64,000 nucleotides of DNA from Nitrococcus mobilis Nb-231 (GCF_000153205.1 NZ_CH672427.1:643857-707856); one strand, 5' to 3'. Counted from the first letter of the stretch, positions 26,385 through 36,132 are shown. The notes: generated by a model not told the origin, from the sequence alone. Numbers and translations: made by a program.

Positions 26385-26980
26385 GTAGTGCGCCCCCTTG
26401 CCTTTTGGTGCTACTGGGCCTCGGTGCCGCAGTGCTCACTGCGTGCGGCGATCCGCTCATGGTCAAACCCGGCGAGCACGACGAGATCGGTGAGGCGTAT
26501 CGGGTCGACCCGCAGATCGAATGGAGCCGCCAGCAGGACCGCAAGCTGCAAATCTGGACCGTGGATGGACCACTGCTCGAACAGCTGCGCCTGTATGCGG
26601 ACATCGCGGACGGGGACTCCTTGCTCCCAACACCGCGGCGTTCGATATCGAAGCAGAAAGGGGAGCAGCGGCCGAAATATCACAAAGGCATGCGGGCCCA
26701 TGATGTGATGGAACTTGTCGCCACCACCCTGGCGCAATCCGGTGCGGTCGATGTTGGAGCCGGGCGATTACGGCCCGCCGAATTCGGTGGGCGATCAGGC
26801 TTTCGTTTCGACTTGCGCTTTGAGTCGGATCTCGGTGTGGCGTATCGGGGGCTTGCGGCAGGAATGATTACCAAAGACGGCCGCCTACACCTCATTCTGT
26901 ATATGGGCGCACAACCACATTACTTCGACGCTTACGAAGCCATTATCCAACGCATCCTGAACTCAGTCGTTTTGCTGTAA
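26381..26980 (+). CDS. Lipoprotein of unknown function (third of three)
   Basis: 199 residues, GTG start overlapping the protease stop. Lipobox AVLTAC at residue 22. The mature part has a KLQIWTVDGPLLEQL strand-helix, a basic linker (RRSISKQKGEQRPKYHKGM) and a C-terminal alpha/beta region (FRFDLRFESDLGVAYRG, then LHLILYMGAQPHYFDAYEA). No family recognised. The position in the operon is the only hint: it probably works with the M48 protease. Confidence 0.7.
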   Translation: MSSAPPCLLVLLGLGAAVLTACGDPLMVKPGEHDEIGEAYRVDPQIEWSRQQDRKLQIWTVDGPLLEQLRLYADIADGDSLLPTPRRSISKQKGEQRPKYHKGMRAHDVMELVATTLAQSGAVDVGAGRLRPAEFGGRSGFRFDLRFESDLGVAYRGLAAGMITKDGRLHLILYMGAQPHYFDAYEAIIQRILNSVVLL

Positions 26981-27008
26981 GCGCAGCGAATATCTGGGAT
27001 CAAACGGG

Positions 27009-28052
27009 TTAGATGTGATTCCAGAGGCTGAGCCCCGCCGGTTGCCAGCTCAGATAGAGCTGCTTGTCGATATAAGGTTCAGGATGGCGCCGAAAGTGAT
27101 GGCGCAGCAAGGTCACCGGCACGATGAGCGGCACCACGCCCTGTCGGTAATCGTGGATGAGAGCCACCAGCTCGGCCTTGTCTTCGCTATCTAACTGCCG
27201 CTTAAGGTAACCCATCACATGAAAGAGCACATCAGTGTGCTGAGATCGGGTAGCGCGGCAGGCCAAGGCGTTCATAAAACCCGCGCCGTATTCGACCGTC
27301 AACGGCTCGATGGGCTGACTTCCCACCTGGGCGATGAGGCGCCCGAGCCCCTTCGCACGATGCGTACCGTGCGCCATGAGTATCAGCTTGTGCCGGGTAT
27401 GGAACGCAACGAGCGCCTCGGGTGTTACCCCTTCTTCCAGCAACTCCTGCCAGCGTCGATAGGCATAGAGTCGCTCGATAAAGTTTTCGCGCAACGCCGG
27501 ATCATTCAGCCGCCCTTCCTCCTCGACGGGCAATAACGAATTTGCCCGCATAATCTCGGCGGCGTAGATTCCCCGACCGCTGCCCCGCAGCGAGCCGTCA
27601 CGCCCATAGACCTTGACCCGCTCCATGCCGCAGCTCGGGGATTTACTCTTGAAAATATAGCCGCTGATATCGCCAAGCTCCCGGGCCATTCGGCGCGCGT
27701 ATTCGGCGAGTGGACTCGTCACATCCGCAGACTCGTGGCGCGTACCGACGGCCTTTGGCCTCTGCGGTTCACCCACTAGACGAATCGGCTCGCGCGGTAT
27801 ACCCAAACCAATGGCCACCTCGGGACAGACTGGTACGAGCTCGAAATACCGAGCCAGCCGATCCGACACGAATCGATCCCGCTTGTGCCCCGCATTGAAG
27901 CGCACTGGCTCTCCTAGCAAGCAAGCGCTGACACCGACCCGAATCCGCCGCTCGACACGCTGAGACCGACTGTTTGACCCGTCCAGCGCATTTCCAACTG
28001 CGCCATCCAGGTTGGCTGAACGAACCGCTGCAGGTATTCTTCTGGTCCTCAT
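27009..28052 (-). CDS. DUF523 and DUF1722 fusion protein
   Basis: 347 residues. The DUF523 part begins near residue 38 (RVGVSACLLGEPVRFNAGHK) and holds conserved cysteines (VPVCPEVAIGLG, SKSPSCGMERVKVY). The DUF1722 part (YbgA-like) covers about residues 190-347 (FIERLYAYRRWQELLEEG, FHTRHKLILMAH, LPVEEEGRL before it). Fusions of these two domains are widespread; DUF1722 often sits next to photolyase genes. The cysteine pattern could bind a metal or cluster. The reaction is unknown. The 35-residue N-terminal extension is not typical, so the true start could be later. Confidence 0.85.
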   Translation of the reverse strand: MRTRRIPAAVRSANLDGAVGNALDGSNSRSQRVERRIRVGVSACLLGEPVRFNAGHKRDRFVSDRLARYFELVPVCPEVAIGLGIPREPIRLVGEPQRPKAVGTRHESADVTSPLAEYARRMARELGDISGYIFKSKSPSCGMERVKVYGRDGSLRGSGRGIYAAEIMRANSLLPVEEEGRLNDPALRENFIERLYAYRRWQELLEEGVTPEALVAFHTRHKLILMAHGTHRAKGLGRLIAQVGSQPIEPLTVEYGAGFMNALACRATRSQHTDVLFHVMGYLKRQLDSEDKAELVALIHDYRQGVVPLIVPVTLLRHHFRRHPEPYIDKQLYLSWQPAGLSLWNHI

Positions 28053-28081
28053 CAGTAGTTATCGCTGCATAAGAGTCTGAC

Positions 28082-28381
28082 ATGAACAACACATTACGCC
28101 CCATGCTCAGCCGATTCCAATCGGTATATCGGTTGGAAATCAGCAGCCGAGCGGTCTACATCAAGCATGGTAAGCCACCACAAGGCTTTGTCTCCGCGGT
28201 TTCCGAGGTGGTGCGCCTGCATGGCATAGACAGTGGATTGATCGAATGTCTCGGCCGCGGCTGCAGTGCACGGCTCCGTTTCTCCAGAGGATTCCCCGAA
28301 CGGGGCCGGCAGGCGATCCGCAATGTCTGGACACCTCCGAGCACACCACCCCCAAAAGGGGGACGCCGGGCGCGGGGTTAA
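28082..28381 (+). CDS. DUF3634-like small protein
   Basis: 99 residues from ATG 28082, or 92 from the ATG at 28103. The core VYIKHGKPPQGFVSAVSEVV, RLHGIDSGLIECLGRG and RLRFSRGFPERGRQAIRNVW matches the DUF3634 pattern (G-PP-GF---C--IA--HG---G-I-G---G---LRFSR-IP---Q--RN-W). Function unknown. The C-terminal PP/GGRR tail looks added. It is divergent from the DUF523/DUF1722 gene with only 29 bp between starts, so they probably share a control region. Confidence 0.6.
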   Translation: MNNTLRPMLSRFQSVYRLEISSRAVYIKHGKPPQGFVSAVSEVVRLHGIDSGLIECLGRGCSARLRFSRGFPERGRQAIRNVWTPPSTPPPKGGRRARG

Positions 28382-28482
28382 GACGTGTCTGCCATCTCCT
28401 GGATGGCCGCCGCGCCAACCCATCCTGTTACAATTACCCATCGCAGCCCACGCCGGATTAATACTTTGCGGCATCGCCGCCA

Positions 28483-29424
28483 TTATTTATCCTTATCATC
28501 CAATGCTTCCCCAAGAGTATCGGCAACATAAGCACCGCGCTGCCCCATGGAGCGAGGTTCCCCTTTAGTCGTATCGACCATCGTCTGGTGTTCCATCTGG
28601 GCATTTAGCTCAGCTCCAAAAAGAATCACGAATGCCGTCAAATAAAACCATAACAAAAGAATTATGATGGCACCAACCGAACCATAAGTGTTGGCATATT
28701 TACCAAAATTTCCCACATAAAAAGAAAACAACATGGAAGTGATAACCCAAAGCACTGTAGCTGCTATTGAGCCAACACTAACCCAATTCCATTGAGGTTC
28801 GCTCCGGCTCGGACCATAGCGAAACAGCATAGCTAGCCAGAAAACGAAGCAACCTGACAAGAGCAACCAAGGAAAAAACGACAGCACTGTCGACAAAGCG
28901 CCCGGAAGATTTAAAATGCTTAACAAGATTGGTAAAGTTACAATAAGACCAAGGGCTAAAACAACCAACATAATCATGCCAAAGGTAATCATCAGGGCAA
29001 TCTTGTTAAATTGCAAAAACCCTCTCTTTTCCTTTTCATTATAAACTATGTTTAAAGCAAGCATAAATGCTTTTGTTCCTCGTGTCGCGCTCCAAACTGC
29101 AAACAACACACCGCTAATAACTCCTGCGCTCATTGCGGATGTTGCGCTTGCTGTGATTCTCTGCAATTGCTGGCTAATCAACAGCTGTGCCTCTTCCGGC
29201 AGGATTCCACCATAATGCGTAAACTGCTGTTGGACATCAGCCGGATTAGCAACTAATCCATAGAGTGAAACAATTGCAACCAATGCCGGAAATATAGACA
29301 GCAGAGCATAAAATGCAACCCCCGCAGCAATAATGGAAATATTGTGATTAGTGATGTCATCCTTAAGGCGCAACGCAATATCTCGCCATCCATTTAGAGG
29401 AATCTCCCAGGGTCGGCGAGCCAT
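28483..29424 (-). CDS. YihY/BrkB-family inner membrane protein
   Basis: About 313 residues with six hydrophobic helices. Family signatures: NHNISIIAAGVAFYALLSIFPAL at the N terminus, FAVWSATRGTKAFMLALN, NIVYNEKEKRGF, FRYGPSRSEPQWNWVSVGS, and YGSVGAIIILLLWFYLTAFVILFGAELNA. The protein was once thought to be RNase BN; the role is unknown. I start at ATG 29424 with AGAGGAAG upstream. The codons are clearly richer in A and T than those of neighbouring genes, which hints at later acquisition. Confidence 0.9.
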   Translation of the reverse strand: MARRPWEIPLNGWRDIALRLKDDITNHNISIIAAGVAFYALLSIFPALVAIVSLYGLVANPADVQQQFTHYGGILPEEAQLLISQQLQRITASATSAMSAGVISGVLFAVWSATRGTKAFMLALNIVYNEKEKRGFLQFNKIALMITFGMIMLVVLALGLIVTLPILLSILNLPGALSTVLSFFPWLLLSGCFVFWLAMLFRYGPSRSEPQWNWVSVGSIAATVLWVITSMLFSFYVGNFGKYANTYGSVGAIIILLLWFYLTAFVILFGAELNAQMEHQTMVDTTKGEPRSMGQRGAYVADTLGEALDDKDK

Positions 29425-29830
29425 TCTTCCTCTCTCATGAAAAAAAGCTTTTTTTTGCCTCATCTCATGCACCCTCATAGAGAATTAATAGGGACGCCTC
29501 TAAGTAGTAAACACAATATAGCCAAAGAGCGCCATACCTATCGGCCTTACTCCATCTCACCAAGAGACTGCAGTCCAATTTTGGCAGTACATCGATGTGG
29601 AGCCTTGGGTGAGCAAATGCCTGCTCGGCTCCACAAAGGTGTGCCACGATAAAGGTGTGCCACGATGGCGCTTGCCAAGAGCGCCGCACTGGTTGTCTAA
29701 TGACCCTAGAGATCGGTGCTGGGAAACAAAACGTTTTTATACTCTTTAAACTCTCAGCGCTCTCGGTAGAGACCAACACACCTGATCTCAGCGTGGAGAG
29801 ATCGTTGCAACGCAGTTGTGAGGAAAACAA
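29425..29830. other. Intergenic region with 16-bp tandem duplication
   Basis: No gene seen. At 29635-29666 AAAGGTGTGCCACGAT occurs twice in direct tandem without a mismatch. The right end holds the ribosome site (GTGAGGAAAACA) of the YqaE-like gene. Confidence 0.6.
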
Positions 29831-29989
29831 ATGGATTTAATCCGCATTATATTCGCAATTCTGTTGCCGCCGCTTGGCGTCTTTCTGCAAGTGGGCCTAG
29901 GCGGCGCGTTCTGGCTGAATATTCTGCTTACTCTGCTCGGCTACATTCCCGGCATCGTGCATGCGGTCTGGATCATCGCCAAGCGATGA
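29831..29989 (+). CDS. PMP3/YqaE-family small membrane peptide
   Basis: A 52-residue two-helix protein, MDLIRIIFAILLPPLGVFLQ followed by VGLGGAFWLNILLTLLGYIP and GIVHAVWIIAKR. This is the complete UPF0057/PMP3 signature (LPP-GV, FW-N--LT-LGY-PG--HA). Relatives are stress-induced membrane peptides of bacteria, plants and yeast that affect membrane potential. GAGGA lies about eight bases before the ATG. The stop TGA overlaps the start of the DUF4112 gene (ATGA), so both are translated together. Confidence 0.92.
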   Translation: MDLIRIIFAILLPPLGVFLQVGLGGAFWLNILLTLLGYIPGIVHAVWIIAKR

Positions 29990-30381
29990 GACAAGGTGAA
30001 ATATTCTCTGCAACGCAGTCGCCTGAGACGTTAAAGCGTTTCAGGCGACTGCAGCGTTTGGCACAGCTGCTGGATAGCGAATTCCAGATACCCGGTACCC
30101 GCTGGCGCTTCGGGTTGGATCCACTGATCGGACTGGTACCCGGACTTGGCGATGCCGCAAGCGCCGTTATCTCACTGTGGCTCATTGCGGAGGCCAAACG
30201 CTTGGGCGCGCCTTCGGCAAGCCTACGGAAGATGCTCCGAAACGTGCTGGTAGACTCCGTAGCGGGTAGTATTCCCGTACTGGGAGACGCGTTCGATGCC
30301 GGTTACAAGGCCAATTTGCGCAACGTGGCGCTGCTCGAACGCGCACTCTTCGAGCCTGGGCGAAAAGAGACCACAGGATAA
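29986..30381 (+). CDS. DUF4112 protein
   Basis: 131 residues. Core: LAQLLDSEFQIPGTRWRFG, LDPLIGLVPGLGDAASAVIS, the middle helix LWLIAEAKRLGAPSASLRKM and VDSVAGSIPVLGDAFDAGYK, typical of DUF4112 (two G-D membrane-dipping turns). It is probably membrane-associated. Function unknown. Its ATG overlaps the stop of the PMP3-like gene, and the next gene (an EEP-family membrane protein) follows after 39 bp. Confidence 0.88.
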   Translation: MRQGEIFSATQSPETLKRFRRLQRLAQLLDSEFQIPGTRWRFGLDPLIGLVPGLGDAASAVISLWLIAEAKRLGAPSASLRKMLRNVLVDSVAGSIPVLGDAFDAGYKANLRNVALLERALFEPGRKETTG

Positions 30382-30420
30382 TACCCTCCCTTACCCAACA
30401 ACAGCAGCGCACCTGGAACC

Positions 30421-31494
30421 ATGCTATCGGAAACCGTCAAAACGCTCGTGGTAACCCTCGCTCTGGTTCCGGCGCTGGCAACAGCCATTCCGCTAGTACG
30501 CAAAACCGATTGGTGGATCCGGTTGTTCGATTTCCCGCGCCTGCAGGTCGCAGTGATCGGGGTAGCGGCATTGGCTATTTATCCATGGGTGTTCGAATAT
30601 TCAGTGGTTGATTATACGGTCCTGACCGCCGCGTTCGCAGCGACCCTCTGGCAGCTCCACTGGATCTTGCCTTACACGCCACTGGCCAAAAAACAGGTGA
30701 TGACCGCCCGCAAGACGGTACCGCAAGAAAGAGTCAGGCTGCTGGTGGCTAACGTGCTGACACCCAACCGACGGGCACCGGACCTCCTGCACCTTATCGA
30801 AAAGGCAGATCCTGACGTCGTCTTAACGCTGGAGAGCGATGCGTGGTGGGAGCAGCAGCTTACCGCACTCGAGCCGCGCTACCCTTATTGTCTCAAGTGC
30901 CCGCTGAATAATCTCTACGGCATGCATTTGTATTCACGCCTGGAGTTGGTCGATCCCGAGATCCGCTACTTGGTCGAAAAAGATATCCCCTCTATGCATG
31001 CCGAGCTTGTGTTGCGTTCGGGCCATCGCTTGGAGCTGCATTGCCTGCACCCCGTCCCGCCGAGCCCGACGCAGAACGAGACCTCGGCGGAGCGTGACGC
31101 GGAATTGCTGATCGTAGGTAGGGCAGTAGGACAAGGCAATCGCTCGGTCATCGTAACGGGTGATCTCAACGACGTCGCTTGGTCCCGAACCACACGGCTG
31201 TTCCGAAAAATCAGCGGCTTGCTCGATCCGCGCATCGGGCGCGGACTATTCAGCACATTCCACGCCGAATATCCGTTCCTACGCTGGCCGCTGGATCACT
31301 TATTCCACTCGGACGATTTCACATTGGTGTCGATTCGAAGGCTGCCTTACTTTGGCTCCGATCATTTCCCAATCCTAATCGAGTTGCAGCACGAGCCTCG
31401 CGCCGAACCGCATCAACAAGCACCGTCAGCCGACGCCGAGGATCGACGCCGCATGCATGAAAAGATCAACGCGGTCGCCCACACGCCACTGTAA
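30421..31494 (+). CDS. Membrane-anchored endonuclease/exonuclease/phosphatase-family protein
   Basis: 357 residues. Three hydrophobic segments in the first 85 residues are followed by an EEP domain: LLVANVLTPNRR, VVLTLESDAWWEQQL (metal-binding Glu), LELHCLHPVPPSP, VIVTGDLNDVAWSR (catalytic Asp/Asn), WPLDHLFHSDDF and GSDHFPILIEL (catalytic His). These are the motifs of the metal-dependent phosphodiesterase fold. Relatives of this membrane form are often clustered with stress and envelope genes; whether the substrate is nucleic acid or lipid is open. The tail after residue 325 is disordered and His/Asp-rich. Confidence 0.88.
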   Translation: MLSETVKTLVVTLALVPALATAIPLVRKTDWWIRLFDFPRLQVAVIGVAALAIYPWVFEYSVVDYTVLTAAFAATLWQLHWILPYTPLAKKQVMTARKTVPQERVRLLVANVLTPNRRAPDLLHLIEKADPDVVLTLESDAWWEQQLTALEPRYPYCLKCPLNNLYGMHLYSRLELVDPEIRYLVEKDIPSMHAELVLRSGHRLELHCLHPVPPSPTQNETSAERDAELLIVGRAVGQGNRSVIVTGDLNDVAWSRTTRLFRKISGLLDPRIGRGLFSTFHAEYPFLRWPLDHLFHSDDFTLVSIRRLPYFGSDHFPILIELQHEPRAEPHQQAPSADAEDRRRMHEKINAVAHTPL

Positions 31495-31639
31495 CCCCGC
31501 GACCGGCGCGAGAGCCGCTCGTCAAGATGCTCCATGAGCTTTAAAAAACAATCGCTTGGCCCGCCCCGTTCAACAAATACCGAACCGCATGGACCATAAC
31601 GGTTTGTTTGCTGGACGCCGGGCCAGTTTGAGCTCGATC

Positions 31640-32650
31640 TCAGGCGCCCTGATAATAAGCCTGATACCACTCCACGAAGCGCTCCACACCAACCTCGACC
31701 GGGGTATTCGGCTGGTAGCCGACCTCATCGCTCAACGCACTGACATCGGCCCAGGTATCCGCCACATCGCCCGGCTGCATCGGCAGCAGCTGCTTATCAG
31801 CCTTGCGGCCCAGGCAATCCTCCAGCAGCTCGATGTATTTCAATAGCTCCACCGGGCGGCTGTTGCCGATGTTGTAGAGCCGGAACGGCGCATGAGCAGT
31901 GGCCGGGTTCGGATGGTCGCTCCGCCACGTCGGGTCGGCGGACGCCACCATGTCGCAGGCATGCACCACACCCTCGACGATGTCGTCGACGTAGGTGAAA
32001 TCCCGCTTATGGTGGCCGTAATTGTAGACCTCAATGGGGCGCCCCTCGAGGATGGCGCGGGTAAACTTGAACAACGCCATGTCGGGTCGCCCCCAGGGGC
32101 CATAGACGGTAAAAAAGCGCAGCCCCGTGGTCGGCAACTGGAAGAGATGGGAATAACTGTGCGCCATCAGTTCGTTGGCACGTTTGGTGGCCGCATAGAT
32201 GGCGAGCGGATGGGAGACGTTTTGGTGCTCGGCAAAGGGCATCTGCGTATTGGCGCCGTAGACCGAACTGGTCGATGCGTAGACCAGGTGCCCGACCGCG
32301 TTGTGCCGACACCCTTCCAACACGTTCATGAAGCCGACGACATTGCTGTCGACGTAGGCGTGCGGATCCTCGATCGAATAGCGCACACCGGCCTGCGCGG
32401 CGAGATGAATGACGCGGTCGAAGCGTTCGTGGCGAAACAACGCGGCCATGCCATCGCGCTCGGCCACATCCAGGCGCACAAAGCGGAAGCGGTCTCGATC
32501 CTCGATACGCGCTAGGCGTGCCAGCTTGAGATCGACGTCATAGTAGTCGTTGAGATTGTCGAGCCCGACCACCTCGCGGCCACGGTCGAGCAGGTATTTC
32601 GCAACATGATAACCGATGAAGCCGGCGGCTCCGGTGACAAGGAACTTCAT
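31640..32650 (-). CDS. UDP-glucuronate 4-epimerase-like NAD-dependent epimerase
   Basis: 336 residues, extended short-chain dehydrogenase. NAD-binding [12 protein letters not shown], the [13 protein letters not shown] loop, [34 protein letters not shown], catalytic Tyr-Lys in [15 protein letters not shown] and [15 protein letters not shown] match CapI/UDP-glucuronate 4-epimerases. It should interconvert UDP-glucuronate and UDP-galacturonate for capsule or exopolysaccharide. It lies 30 bp downstream of the UDP-sugar dehydrogenase gene on the same strand, and the pair gives oxidation followed by epimerisation. Confidence 0.92.
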   Translation of the reverse strand: MKFLVTGAAGFIGYHVAKYLLDRGREVVGLDNLNDYYDVDLKLARLARIEDRDRFRFVRLDVAERDGMAALFRHERFDRVIHLAAQAGVRYSIEDPHAYVDSNVVGFMNVLEGCRHNAVGHLVYASTSSVYGANTQMPFAEHQNVSHPLAIYAATKRANELMAHSYSHLFQLPTTGLRFFTVYGPWGRPDMALFKFTRAILEGRPIEVYNYGHHKRDFTYVDDIVEGVVHACDMVASADPTWRSDHPNPATAHAPFRLYNIGNSRPVELLKYIELLEDCLGRKADKQLLPMQPGDVADTWADVSALSDEVGYQPNTPVEVGVERFVEWYQAYYQGA

Positions 32651-32680
32651 ATCGTTGAACCTTTCACTGACACGAGGCGG

Positions 32681-33958
32681 TCATAGCCGGCCGTCCACCG
32701 CGTATTCGGGAAACATATACTTGATATCGTAAAGCACTCCGCGCGGCTTGAGCAGGGTACGGATCCGCTGCACGCCCATCTCTCGAAACTGATCGTGGGC
32801 AACGGCCAGGATCAGGGCGTCGTATTGGCCGCTTTGCGGCTCATCGATCAGCGTCATGCCGAACTCTTCCCTCGCCTCATGCGGATCGGCGTTCGGATCA
32901 TAAACTTCGATGTCTGCACTGTACTCGCGTAGCTCGGCGATGATGTCGACCACCCGAGTATTGCGCAAATCCGGACAGTTCTCCTTGAAGGTCAAGCCCA
33001 TGATAAGCACTTTGGAGCCGACCACCTGCAGCTTGTGCTGCGTCATGAGCTTGATGACCTGAGCGGCCACGTAGCTGCCCATACCGTCATTGATACGCCG
33101 CCCGGCGAGGATTATCTCCGGGTGATGGCCGACGGTCTGGGCCTTGTGGGTCAAATAGTATGGATCGACACCGATGCAGTGCCCCCCTACCAAACCGGGC
33201 CGAAACGGTAGAAAATTCCACTTGGTGCCGGCCGCCTGCAGCACCGCCTCGGTGTCGATGCCAAGCCGCTCGAAGAGCATCGCGAGTTCATTGATCAAGG
33301 CGATGTTCACGTCTCGCTGGGTATTTTCAATGACTTTCGCCGCCTCGGCAACGCGGATGCTGCCCGCCAGATAGGTGCCGGCTGTAATGATCGAGCCATA
33401 AAGGTCGTCGACGAATTGCGCGATCTCGGGCGTGGAACCGGAGGTGACCTTGACAATGCTGGAGACGCGGTGCTCGCGGTCGCCCGGGTTGATGCGCTCG
33501 GGACTGTAGCCGGCGAAGAAGTCATGATTGTAGCGTAAACCCGAGACCCGCTCGATGACCGGCACACAAACTTCCTCGGTTGCACCCGGATAGACCGTGG
33601 ACTCGTAGATGACGAGATCACCCGCGGTGATGACCCGCCCCACCGTTTCGCTCGCGCTGCGTAGCGGCTGCAGATCCGGCTGGCGATGACCGTCGATCGG
33701 GGTCGGAACGGTAACAATATAGACGTTACGGTCCTGCAGATCCGCAACGGCCTCCGTATAGCGCAGCCGCCGAGCCGCGGCGAGCTCCTGAGGCATCACC
33801 TCGCGGGTGCTATCCCGCCCTTCGGTGAGCTCGGCGATGCGTGCCGCATTGATGTCAAAACCGACGGTGTCGAGCTGCTTGCCGAACTCGACCGCAAGCG
33901 GCAAGCCGACGTAACCAAGGCCAATGACCGCGATGCGGGCCTCCTCAAGCTGGATCAT
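32681..33958 (-). CDS. UDP-N-acetyl-hexosamine 6-dehydrogenase (TviB/WbpO type)
   Basis: 425 residues. N-terminal Rossmann motif [48 protein letters not shown]-type segment; [21 protein letters not shown]; and the catalytic Cys in [18 protein letters not shown]. The third domain has [19 protein letters not shown]. The spacing after [11 protein letters not shown] and the E-N-T-Q-R helix fit TviB-type enzymes, which make UDP-GalNAcA/GlcNAcA, better than UDP-glucose dehydrogenases. It is the first gene of the polysaccharide precursor pair, and a Wzz-like gene lies just upstream on the same strand. Confidence 0.9.
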   Translation of the reverse strand: MIQLEEARIAVIGLGYVGLPLAVEFGKQLDTVGFDINAARIAELTEGRDSTREVMPQELAAARRLRYTEAVADLQDRNVYIVTVPTPIDGHRQPDLQPLRSASETVGRVITAGDLVIYESTVYPGATEEVCVPVIERVSGLRYNHDFFAGYSPERINPGDREHRVSSIVKVTSGSTPEIAQFVDDLYGSIITAGTYLAGSIRVAEAAKVIENTQRDVNIALINELAMLFERLGIDTEAVLQAAGTKWNFLPFRPGLVGGHCIGVDPYYLTHKAQTVGHHPEIILAGRRINDGMGSYVAAQVIKLMTQHKLQVVGSKVLIMGLTFKENCPDLRNTRVVDIIAELREYSADIEVYDPNADPHEAREEFGMTLIDEPQSGQYDALILAVAHDQFREMGVQRIRTLLKPRGVLYDIKYMFPEYAVDGRL

Positions 33959-34056
33959 CCTATATCCCCCCTAACTTCCTGAGAACCCAGACACTCGCCA
34001 TGGCGCGGCGAATGGGCTGCACTCGACTCCACGATGCCAAAACCAAGACGTGCCGT

Positions 34057-35127
34057 TTAGCGCTTAGTGCTCGATTTCATCACAGCATTAGCCCGGGCGA
34101 GAAATTCGGTAAAGAAGGCGGCGAACACCCCCAGCATAAGTCCCAAGACGCCGGCGAGCGCCAAAATCACCACAGGACCCGTTCCAATCGGCTCCGGCAA
34201 TCGTTGTGGCACGAGCACCGCCCGGGTCGGCTGCAGGGCCGCTGCTCGTGCCTCGATCTCCTGCATGCGGAGCTGTTGCGTGCTTTGATCGACTTGATTC
34301 TGCTTGAGCCGGCTCAGAATCCCGTCGCGTTGTGCCGGAATCCATTTCCCAAGCTGCTCTTGAAGGTCCGCGATGGTCTCCTGGAGCGTGCGGATGTCCC
34401 CGTTGAGCACGATCAGCCGCATATCGGCCGAGTCGGACAAACCGCGTTTGAGCAAACCATTGCGCTGCTCACGCAATGTCTGCAGGTCCGTGCGAACGAT
34501 TTGCAGCCGCCGCTCCACCACCTGATTCCAGCTGCCGAGACGCTCGAGCTCCCCCTGCACTAGCTTTGCCTCCGCCGTCAGCTGCTGCAGGCGGGATTCA
34601 GTGCCCTCGCGCTCGCGCTCGGTAGCCTGCCGAGCTGCCTTGAAACGGGGGCTTAGATCAACCTGAATCTGCTGGAGCACATCGTGTAGCAGCTTTAGGT
34701 AAGTGCTCCGCTGCGCAGGCACGCCTTCGCCGCTCACTACGATCAGCAGCGCACTGCCCTCCGGGGATCGCGCCTTGAGCTTGAAGCCTCCTTGAGCATC
34801 AGCGGCCAAAAGTCGGGCGCGTGCGAGTGGGATGTAGGTCTCCTGAATCTTGGCGAGCACTGCACCGACTGGCTCGATTGGTTGCAAGGCATCACCGCTG
34901 AGCACCTCACCAATCTGAATCGCCGTTTCATATTGATAGCGCGGCGGTTTGACCAGCACCCAGGCCAAACCAAGGAGCACACAGAGCAACAGCACACCGG
35001 CGATCGTCCATTTACGACGAACCAGGATGATCCATAAATCAATTAAACTGATTTCATCGTCGTGATCTGACGCATACAGCAACGGCATGCGCGCATCGTG
35101 AGTAAGGGAAGGGTATTCAGAGGCCAT
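34057..35127 (-). CDS. Wzz/GumC-type polysaccharide chain-length protein
   Basis: 356 residues. A cytoplasmic N terminus and first helix (WTIAGVLLLCVLLGLAWVLV, about 39-58) are followed by a 250-residue periplasmic region with long coiled coil (RQATEREREGTESRLQQLTA, LKRGLSDSADMR..LNGDIRTLQETIADLQEQ). A second helix near the C terminus (VVILALAGVLGLMLGVFAAFFTEFL) is preceded by the proline-rich LVPQRLPEPIGTGP. This is the Wzz layout. No tyrosine-kinase domain and no polymerase or flippase is in the window, so the rest of the system must be elsewhere. Confidence 0.85.
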   Translation of the reverse strand: MASEYPSLTHDARMPLLYASDHDDEISLIDLWIILVRRKWTIAGVLLLCVLLGLAWVLVKPPRYQYETAIQIGEVLSGDALQPIEPVGAVLAKIQETYIPLARARLLAADAQGGFKLKARSPEGSALLIVVSGEGVPAQRSTYLKLLHDVLQQIQVDLSPRFKAARQATEREREGTESRLQQLTAEAKLVQGELERLGSWNQVVERRLQIVRTDLQTLREQRNGLLKRGLSDSADMRLIVLNGDIRTLQETIADLQEQLGKWIPAQRDGILSRLKQNQVDQSTQQLRMQEIEARAAALQPTRAVLVPQRLPEPIGTGPVVILALAGVLGLMLGVFAAFFTEFLARANAVMKSSTKR

Positions 35128-35343
35128 TAGCTTCGCTATCCAACACCTACGCTCTCCAAGCGCAACAGAGACGCACTATACCGATTCGGAAAAAAACCGC
35201 GGAGACGGGCCGCCCGAATCGAGCTGCAGTTTACCAAGCACCACCGGCTTAGCCCCAATTCGGCATTCGCTATATACCACGCCCGAGCGATTTAGAGTAA
35301 CTCTCTTTGCCAACAGTTGATGGCAACACTGAATCCCAGGTAC

Positions 35344-36009
35344 TCAGCGCTCCGAACTGACGGGGGGAACCATACGGGTATTGCGCTGCTGCAGCTCATC
35401 GAGAAATCGATCAAGCCCCTCTTGGCGAATCTGCGCGCGGAAAGAGCTGCGGTAAGTTTGCACCAGGCTGGAATAATTTACGCTCACGTCGTAGACCTTC
35501 CAACCCGCCGCGGTTTTGTGCAAGCGGTAGTTAACCGGAAGATCCGGACCGTCGGGCTGTTCAATCACCGTCCTGACCATAACCCGGTTATCGGGGGAGC
35601 TGGGTTGCATACCTTCGAAGCGCACGGTTTGCCCCGAGTATTCGGATAGGGAATAGCCATAAGTCTGCACGAGCAGCGCCCGAAACTCCTTGACAAAGCG
35701 CGCGCGCTGCTCGGGGCTGGCCGACCTCCAGTTCTGAGCGAGTACGAACCGACTCATGAGCTCGAAATCAAAATGGGGGATGACCAGATCTTTGACCTGC
35801 TCATAAATACGCTCTGGATGCTCTTTCAGCTTGTCTTGATGCGCCTTCAGAAGCTTCAATACCTCTTCCGTGGTCTGCATGATCAGCTGATCGGGAGGCA
35901 GTGGCTTGGTCGTTGCCAGTGCGGACAAATGAATGGCCGCGAACAGCCAAAGCGCGCTTGCCAAGGCTAAAATACGCCGCGACCGACTCTGCCCTGCTAT
36001 CGAATCCAT
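35344..36009 (-). CDS. mlaC: MlaC/Ttg2D-family phospholipid-binding protein
   Basis: About 221 residues. Signal peptide (ILALASALWLFAAIHLSALA). The mature MlaC fold is clear: IYEQVKDLVIPHFDFELMSR, FVLAQNWRSASPEQRARFVK, EFRALLVQTYGYSLSEYSGQ, a V-R-T-V-I strand, and GWKVYDVSVNYSSLVQTYRS followed by a glutamine-rich tail. It is closer to canonical MlaC than the homologue at 19143. I start at ATG 36009, which has GGAGG upstream. It stands alone, without MlaD/E/F neighbours. Confidence 0.9.
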   Translation of the reverse strand: MDSIAGQSRSRRILALASALWLFAAIHLSALATTKPLPPDQLIMQTTEEVLKLLKAHQDKLKEHPERIYEQVKDLVIPHFDFELMSRFVLAQNWRSASPEQRARFVKEFRALLVQTYGYSLSEYSGQTVRFEGMQPSSPDNRVMVRTVIEQPDGPDLPVNYRLHKTAAGWKVYDVSVNYSSLVQTYRSSFRAQIRQEGLDRFLDELQQRNTRMVPPVSSER

Positions 36010-36132
36010 CGTCCTACCTCCGGAGCTCCACTGACAACACGAGTACGATACTAAAACCGCCGTGCCCCTTGTCATTAATTGTTGTTTGCAGGTGCGAGGG
36101 CCGAACCCGCGCGGCTCGGCCCAACAGTGCGA

